This document shows positions 59,702-64,000 of a stretch of DNA of 64,000 nucleotides, piece by piece. The position numbers and the translations under genes are program-made. The stretch spans positions 1 through 64,000 of the forward strand of contig CAZNJD010000055.1 in NCBI GenBank assembly GCA_964573285.1. The letters are read 5' to 3'. This DNA comes from UBA1140 sp964573285. Lineage in GTDB: Bacteria > Campylobacterota > Campylobacteria > Campylobacterales > Sulfurovaceae. The first letter of the stretch is position 1. Every line of letters begins with the position of its first letter. Below the pieces are notes generated by a model. That model saw only the letters and a list, made by a program, of their open reading frames with translations, had not been told where the DNA came from and searched no databases.

Positions 59702-60415
59702 TCAAAATAAAAAAGAAGAACCCAATCCAATCAATCCACCAAATACACCACCCCAAATAACTAACCATCCTAAATGAGTATGAATAAGTTCATGAACTAA
59801 ATCATTTACCATTTTAGGACTCAAATCATCTAATCTTTTGGTAACTAAAATATCTACAGAGTTAATTAAATCATCATTTAGTGATGAGTTTTGGAGATGA
59901 TGGTTCATCTGTTCTTTAAATACTTCTGAACTTACTATTCCTACTACAGCCGATTTTAATTTTTTCTCAAATGGTTTTTCTAAGGGGTCTAATGCTTTTT
60001 CTCCCCCAAAAAGATTAAGAGCATCTCCTAGTTTTGACTCCATAACACTCTGTTTGAGAGCTACAAAAGCAGGTTTGAAATTGGCAGACTCTACAAGTGG
60101 TGCTAAATCTATCTTTTTATCTTCACCTTGAAAAAATTTATTTAATTGCTCTTTGGTAAAAAACTGTTTCATTATCATATCTTTTATAGAACCTTTAAAT
60201 GCCCTAAAATTTTTTTCTATAACACCTGAACCATAAAGTAATGGAACTCTATTAAATAACATATAAATAGCTAATTGATTAGTAACTGCTCCAGATATTG
60301 CAAATAGTCCTATATATAGTATCGGTCTATGGTATGGTTCTGGTAGATAAAATGATACGATAATAAGTAAAATACTGATTATATCTGTAATTGATGACTT
60401 TGATAAATAATACAT
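59702..60415 (-). CDS. DUF445 family membrane protein
   Basis: A 237-residue protein with N-terminal helices (DIISILLIIVSFYL and ILYIGLFAISGAVTNQLAIYML), the DUF445 signature ending TNQLAIYMLF, a helical cytoplasmic region and a C-terminal helix (LGWLVIWGGVFGGLIGLGSSF). Shorter than many DUF445 proteins. It lies 1 bp after the HAD phosphatase gene, likely co-transcribed. Confidence 0.8.
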   Translation of the reverse strand: MYYLSKSSITDIISILLIIVSFYLPEPYHRPILYIGLFAISGAVTNQLAIYMLFNRVPLLYGSGVIEKNFRAFKGSIKDMIMKQFFTKEQLNKFFQGEDKKIDLAPLVESANFKPAFVALKQSVMESKLGDALNLFGGEKALDPLEKPFEKKLKSAVVGIVSSEVFKEQMNHHLQNSSLNDDLINSVDILVTKRLDDLSPKMVNDLVHELIHTHLGWLVIWGGVFGGLIGLGSSFLF

Positions 60416-60416
60416 A

Positions 60417-61043
60417 TTAAAATTCCAAAATTTTCTCTTTTAATTGGGTTATGGAGTGCACAGCATCCTCATCTTTATAATTAGAAAATCCCCAATGAAC
60501 CATAATATAGTCTATATGAGCATTTTTGGATGCCTCTTCATCTCTCTCTCCATCACCTATAAATATAGCTTCATCGGCTTTGATATTTAGCTCATCTAAT
60601 ATTTTGTGTAACATTTCAGGATATGGTTTGCCTCTTGATACCTCATCACTACAAACAACAGCATCAAAATAATCTACAATATCCAAATAGATTAATGATT
60701 GTTTTGTAGAAATTCTATAAGCATTAGTTGCTATGGCTAGTTTAAAGCCTTTTTCTTTTAGTTCATCAAGAAGTTCTTTTATCCCCTTATATAGTATAAG
60801 TTCTTGTTTGTGATTATCTTTATAATACTCTGAAAACCATAGCTCATGGTCTGCTTTGAATGAGTCTGCTTCATAAAAATATTTTGATGCGTTTATAGTA
60901 TGGTCATTTAGTTTACCTAAAATATTCTCTTGACTCATAGGCTCTAGTGATAAATTATTCCGTACATGATTAATTGCATTAACTAGAGTGATGGAACTAT
61001 CAACAAGTGTACCATCCATATCAAATATAATTAATTTTTTCAT
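60417..61043 (-). CDS. HAD-family phosphatase (phosphoglycolate-phosphatase-like)
   Basis: A 208-residue HAD hydrolase: motif I IIFDMDGTLVDSS (residues 4-16), motif II AIATNAYR (near 105), motif III Lys in SRGKPYPEM and motif IV IFIGDGERDEEA (near 165). The cap domain is helical, as in phosphoglycolate phosphatase. Located between DUF445 and psd with no gap, suggesting a shared transcript. Confidence 0.85.
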   Translation of the reverse strand: MKKLIIFDMDGTLVDSSITLVNAINHVRNNLSLEPMSQENILGKLNDHTINASKYFYEADSFKADHELWFSEYYKDNHKQELILYKGIKELLDELKEKGFKLAIATNAYRISTKQSLIYLDIVDYFDAVVCSDEVSRGKPYPEMLHKILDELNIKADEAIFIGDGERDEEASKNAHIDYIMVHWGFSNYKDEDAVHSITQLKEKILEF

Positions 61044-61895
61044 TTATAATTTTACTCCAATTGGCTCTGCAAATTTAACTTTTTGATTTATAGTTATTTC
61101 TGGAAGCCAGACTCCTTTTTCACTAAAAAGCAGTATAGTTGAACCCATCTCAAACCAACCAAATAGTTCACCTTTTTCTAGCCATAAATTATTATATACA
61201 TAGTGTTTGGGTTCTCTAATATCAGAATTGGTATTAATCTCTTTTTCAAAAGTCACAACCATTTTACCTACATTCAATGCACCAACAAGAACCATTACAA
61301 ATATATTACCATTACTATCTTCACACTCAATTACTACTCTCTCATTTTCAATAAATAGTTCAGTTTTATTTCGTAATAGTGGGAGATTAACAGGATATAA
61401 TTTACCTGGTATATGTGTTAGTGATTTTATATTAAGTTTATCAGGCATATGGTATCTATGATAATCTTTTGGAGATAGATATAGATTAACAAACTCACCA
61501 CCATCAATAGATTTAGACGCTTCTTTATGATATTCTCCTAAAAGTCTATCTATACTGTATGCCATACCTTTTATCTGATAAGCTTTACCCTCAACTATCT
61601 TTCCAAAATCAGTAACTAATCCATCAACAGGAGAGATAAGTATATTTTTATCACTATTTATCTCTCTAGCTTTTTCAAATGCTCTAGTAAAGAGCTTATT
61701 GAGTGATTTATACTCTCTTGGTTGTCTAAATTCACTCATCTCCAATCCCATAAACTTAACATAACCATTATTTATTATCTTTTGTATCGGTGTTGGAAAC
61801 TCTTTTGAGGCGAATTTACCAAATAGATTTGATATAACTGAAGTGTAGTGTTTTTGCATGATATTCCTATAAAATTTTCTTAAAATTATAGTCAA
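61044..61895 (-). CDS. psd: phosphatidylserine decarboxylase
   Basis: Psd converts phosphatidylserine to phosphatidylethanolamine at the inner membrane. The 283-residue proenzyme has the Asp of the catalytic triad in PVDGLVTDFG (near 90), the His in LSPKDYHRYHMP (near 148) and the self-cleavage/pyruvoyl site FEMGSTILLFSEKG (near 250), a variant of the LGST motif. The start MTIILRKFYR is followed by further Met codons; an initiation at residue 13 is also possible. Confidence 0.9.
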   Translation of the reverse strand: MTIILRKFYRNIMQKHYTSVISNLFGKFASKEFPTPIQKIINNGYVKFMGLEMSEFRQPREYKSLNKLFTRAFEKAREINSDKNILISPVDGLVTDFGKIVEGKAYQIKGMAYSIDRLLGEYHKEASKSIDGGEFVNLYLSPKDYHRYHMPDKLNIKSLTHIPGKLYPVNLPLLRNKTELFIENERVVIECEDSNGNIFVMVLVGALNVGKMVVTFEKEINTNSDIREPKHYVYNNLWLEKGELFGWFEMGSTILLFSEKGVWLPEITINQKVKFAEPIGVKL

Positions 61896-61914
61896 TTTTT
61901 AATTTATGCGTCTT

Positions 61915-61941
61915 AAACCCAAGAGTAAAACTCTTGGGTTT
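61915..61941 (-). terminator. terminator hairpin, 12-bp perfect stem
   Basis: AAACCCAAGAGT-AAA-ACTCTTGGGTTT follows the stop of the 61944-62981 lipoprotein gene on the minus strand, closing it before psd. Confidence 0.7.
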
Positions 61942-61943
61942 GT

Positions 61944-62981
61944 TTAAAAATCTATTCTTAATTCATTTTCATCTCCATTTCTAGGTTTAAATCCAATCCA
62001 TAAACCTGTAGTTTTTCCATCACCACCATGAAGATTTGTAAAGAAACGGAAAAGTGCATTTCTCTCTGATACAGTATCATATTTATTTTTTAGTGTTTGT
62101 GTATTATAACTAATATCAAGTTTCCAAAGCGTATGAATATCTCTAATTGGGGTAAAGTCAATATCTGTTAGTCTATTATTATTTAATTTAATCTCATTAA
62201 TTCCATCAAACATACTCAACGGAGTCAAATCTATAGAAGTTAATCCTCTATTAGAACAGTCTATTGTACCATTATAGGATTTTGTTGCTTCATTATATAA
62301 GCTATTATTAAATACTCCTCCACATGTATTAGAATACCATGCTATAAAAGTATCAAGATCAGAATTTATATTATTCGCATAATTTCCATTATCTATAGGT
62401 GTACCTAAATTACTATTACCTTGACCTGTATAGTCATCAACATATCCATTATCATTATTATAGCTACCACCATTATCATAGTTATCAGTATTATAGCTAC
62501 TATCATCATAATTACCATTATCGTAAATACCATTATCGTAAATACCATTTGTATTTGTATTTGTATTTGTTCCTGTGACTATAACTTTTCGACATTTAAT
62601 ATCTTCATTACCATCACTATCTTCTACTCTATATTTTATATGATATTCACCTTGGATATTGGAATTAATATCATCTGTTCGTTCTACTTGATTTGTTAAA
62701 TCACCATCTTGTGCATCATTTGCATAAAATATATCTCCATTAGGTAAAATAGTAGTAGTTCCTTGACTAATAGTGATAATTCGTTGACCATCTAATGTAA
62801 TTATTGGGTTATCACCAGATAAAGCATCTATATTATTTGTAGCATTATTTGTGTATCCTATTGTATCACACATTGAAAAATCATTCGGGTCATCTGTTGC
62901 TGTTGTATCTCCACATCCGACAAAACTTAAGCTAGTTGTTCCTAATACTATGGATATTAGAATTGTATTTTTAATAAACAT
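61944..62981 (-). CDS. surface lipoprotein with Ig-like, repeat and leucine-rich segments
   Basis: A 345-residue lipoprotein with lipobox SFVGCGD (Cys23). Residues 55-135 form an Ig-like (DUF5011/HYR-type) domain: DGDLTNQVERTDDINSN ending CRKVIVTG. Residues 137-190 are low-complexity NTNTNT, GIYDN and DNYDNGG repeats encoded by hexa- and 15-nt tandem repeats, and residues 250-300 contain leucine-rich-repeat-like units (GLTSIDLTPL, INEIKLNNNRLTDIDF, LWKLDISYN). It ends in a short ordered region. Likely a surface-displayed binding protein. It lies alone between psd and the TauE gene. Confidence 0.7.
   Translation of the reverse strand: MFIKNTILISIVLGTTSLSFVGCGDTTATDDPNDFSMCDTIGYTNNATNNIDALSGDNPIITLDGQRIITISQGTTTILPNGDIFYANDAQDGDLTNQVERTDDINSNIQGEYHIKYRVEDSDGNEDIKCRKVIVTGTNTNTNTNGIYDNGIYDNGNYDDSSYNTDNYDNGGSYNNDNGYVDDYTGQGNSNLGTPIDNGNYANNINSDLDTFIAWYSNTCGGVFNNSLYNEATKSYNGTIDCSNRGLTSIDLTPLSMFDGINEIKLNNNRLTDIDFTPIRDIHTLWKLDISYNTQTLKNKYDTVSERNALFRFFTNLHGGDGKTTGLWIGFKPRNGDENELRIDF
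62522..62570 (-). repeat. tandem 15-nt and ATTTGT x4 repeats in the lipoprotein gene
   Basis: Repeated CGTAAATACCATTAT units are followed by four ATTTGT hexamers (62547-62570). The hexamers encode Asn-Thr steps and the 15-mers Gly-Ile-Tyr-Asp-Asn. All units keep the frame, so slippage changes length only. Confidence 0.85.
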
Positions 62982-63104
62982 TACTGTTTTTCTCCTTACT
63001 TTTAGTAAAATAAAATATAATATAATTATATCTAATTAATGTGTATTAATAGTTAATTAATTTCACAATCTAAATATTTTTTAGCTACCGTTTTTCATAT
63101 ATGA

Positions 63105-63845
63105 TTATCCTAACAACATTTTTTTGATTAAGATAACTATTGCAATGATATACATTATCATTAGGTATCGTTTATGATTTTTGGATGTTACATGGTCTTT
63201 GAGCCAAATACCTATATATACACCTAATAGTGAAGCAATAGCTACAAACAATCCTTTATTTAGGTCAATATCACCAATTTGTATATGGCTAATAAACCCT
63301 GAAAAAGATGAAAATGCTACAAAAAATAGCCCTGCACTTATAGCTTTTTTAATAGGATAGTGTAAAAAACCTGCCAAAATAGGAGTTAGCATAATAGAGC
63401 CACCAACACCCAATGAGATAGCGAATATACCAATTATACCACCCACACTAAATAATACTATAGGATTAAGTGTTTTTACTGTTCCATCATCTGCTAGTTT
63501 TGCAATAAATAATCTATATAATGCAAATATCAATAATCCAAAAAATAGATATTCTAGCATGGTTGCAGGAAGCATATGAGATACAAGAGCTCCAATAAAC
63601 CCACCGATAAATCCACCAACTCCTACCCAAACTCCTTCACCTAAAACAAGTGAACCTTTTTTATAGTTGAGATATGAGCCATAAAATGAGCTAAAAACCA
63701 TTTGTAACACAGAGATACCTATAGCTGTTTTAATATCTATACCTTCTAACATAAGTAGTGGAATAAGTATCATTCCTCCACCAATACCAAAAAAGCCTGA
63801 AAGAGTACCTACGAGAGTTCCTGTCAAAATTAATATGATTTCCAT
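63105..63845 (-). CDS. TauE/SafE-family permease
   Basis: A 246-residue membrane protein with about eight helices. The N-terminus IILILTGTLVGTLSGFFGIGGGMILIP and the later GVGGSIMLTPILAGFLHYP are the duplicated signature of the TauE/SafE family, which exports sulfite, sulfoacetate or related anions. No sulfur-oxidation gene lies next to it in this window. A palindromic site sits upstream. Confidence 0.88.
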   Translation of the reverse strand: MEIILILTGTLVGTLSGFFGIGGGMILIPLLMLEGIDIKTAIGISVLQMVFSSFYGSYLNYKKGSLVLGEGVWVGVGGFIGGFIGALVSHMLPATMLEYLFFGLLIFALYRLFIAKLADDGTVKTLNPIVLFSVGGIIGIFAISLGVGGSIMLTPILAGFLHYPIKKAISAGLFFVAFSSFSGFISHIQIGDIDLNKGLFVAIASLLGVYIGIWLKDHVTSKNHKRYLMIMYIIAIVILIKKMLLG

Positions 63846-63918
63846 ATATTATATTGTCCTATTAAGTAAATTAAAAGAGAAATTATATCATGAACTACCC
63901 ATAATATTTATTGTTTTT

Positions 63919-63943
63919 ATATAAGATAATTATTATCTTATAT
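63919..63943. promoter_or_regulatory. perfect 12-1-12 palindrome with Fur/PerR-like core
   Basis: ATATAAGATAAT-T-ATTATCTTATAT is a 25-bp perfect inverted repeat. The inner GATAAT-N-ATTATC is the 6-1-6 arrangement of Fur boxes. It lies 74 bp upstream of the TauE gene and just before the window edge, so the regulated gene could also lie beyond the edge. A terminator hairpin for a gene outside the window is the alternative. Confidence 0.45.
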
Positions 63944-64000
63944 TTTTAGATTAATAAGAGTGTGTTTTTATTACATCTTGTTGAAGATAACTTATTAAAA

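Overview
The window looks like a chromosomal segment of an AT-rich free-living member of the Campylobacterota (Sulfurovum/Sulfurimonas/Arcobacter-like). The evidence is an orphan HsrA-type response regulator, a cbpA-hspR pair, a RibBA with a degenerate cyclohydrolase half, short-form HisG, CmoB, LpxK, RNase Y behind 5-formyl-THF cyclo-ligase, and an rpsF-ssb-rpsR operon. Coding density is high. I see no prophage, IS element or CRISPR array.

Layout. 0-5 kb: an edge-truncated AAA-ATPase/PD-(D/E)XK type protein, then a methyltransferase-hisG-coaX operon, a Tyr/Arg/His-rich exported protein and a PDC-sensor membrane protein. 5-15 kb: M3 oligopeptidase, TlpA thioredoxin, 5-FCL, rny, cyclophilin, cmoB, hsrA, a metallo-beta-lactamase-fold hydrolase, and a DegT-family protein without the usual Schiff-base lysine coupled to lpxK. 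15-18 kb: a six-TM K+ channel and a TrkA-like NAD-binding protein. 18-26 kb: a complete moxR-DUF58-batA-batB-batC-batD aerotolerance-type operon running on into serB, mog and two small ORFs. 26-30 kb: a SulP transporter, tRNA-fMet and tRNA-Gln behind a textbook promoter, ribBA and a Cys-rich membrane protein.

30.7-36.8 kb holds what I consider the best candidate for an undescribed system. Six exported proteins lie next to a divergent histidine kinase/OmpR-type regulator pair. They are a truncated beta-barrel, a lipoprotein, a 194-aa protein, an ankyrin protein, a GIN-domain protein and a protein made of three 32-residue repeats. Three of the six share the same short repeat unit. The two promoters of the set carry the same 18-bp element (AAGTGT, 11-bp direct repeat), 16/18 identical and each exactly 8 bp from the -10 box, as expected for an OmpR-family activator site.

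36.8-43.3 kb: ribosomal operon, then a second unusual locus: an M14 zinc carboxypeptidase with FN3/DNRLRE-like domains but no signal peptide, and two ATP-grasp ligases, one with a C-terminal helix-hairpin-helix. A decayed second copy of that HhH lies in the gap between ligase and peptidase. Ligase plus carboxypeptidase resembles a peptide-tail writer/eraser pair.

43-64 kb: an outer-membrane protein, a response regulator, ruvA, murJ, a TPR protein, fabD-mtnN-ttcA-like, AtpZ/I-like, cbpA-hspR with a HAIR-like operator, an LpxH-like phosphoesterase, a PerR-like regulator plus peroxiredoxin, a 0.7-kb graveyard with a frameshifted molybdopterin-oxidoreductase N-terminus (CSYCGVGC), a DUF2249/membrane/DUF59 trio, a small Cys-rich protein, DUF445, HAD phosphatase, psd, a repeat-rich lipoprotein and a TauE/SafE permease. 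Convergent gene ends are repeatedly closed by perfect inverted repeats.
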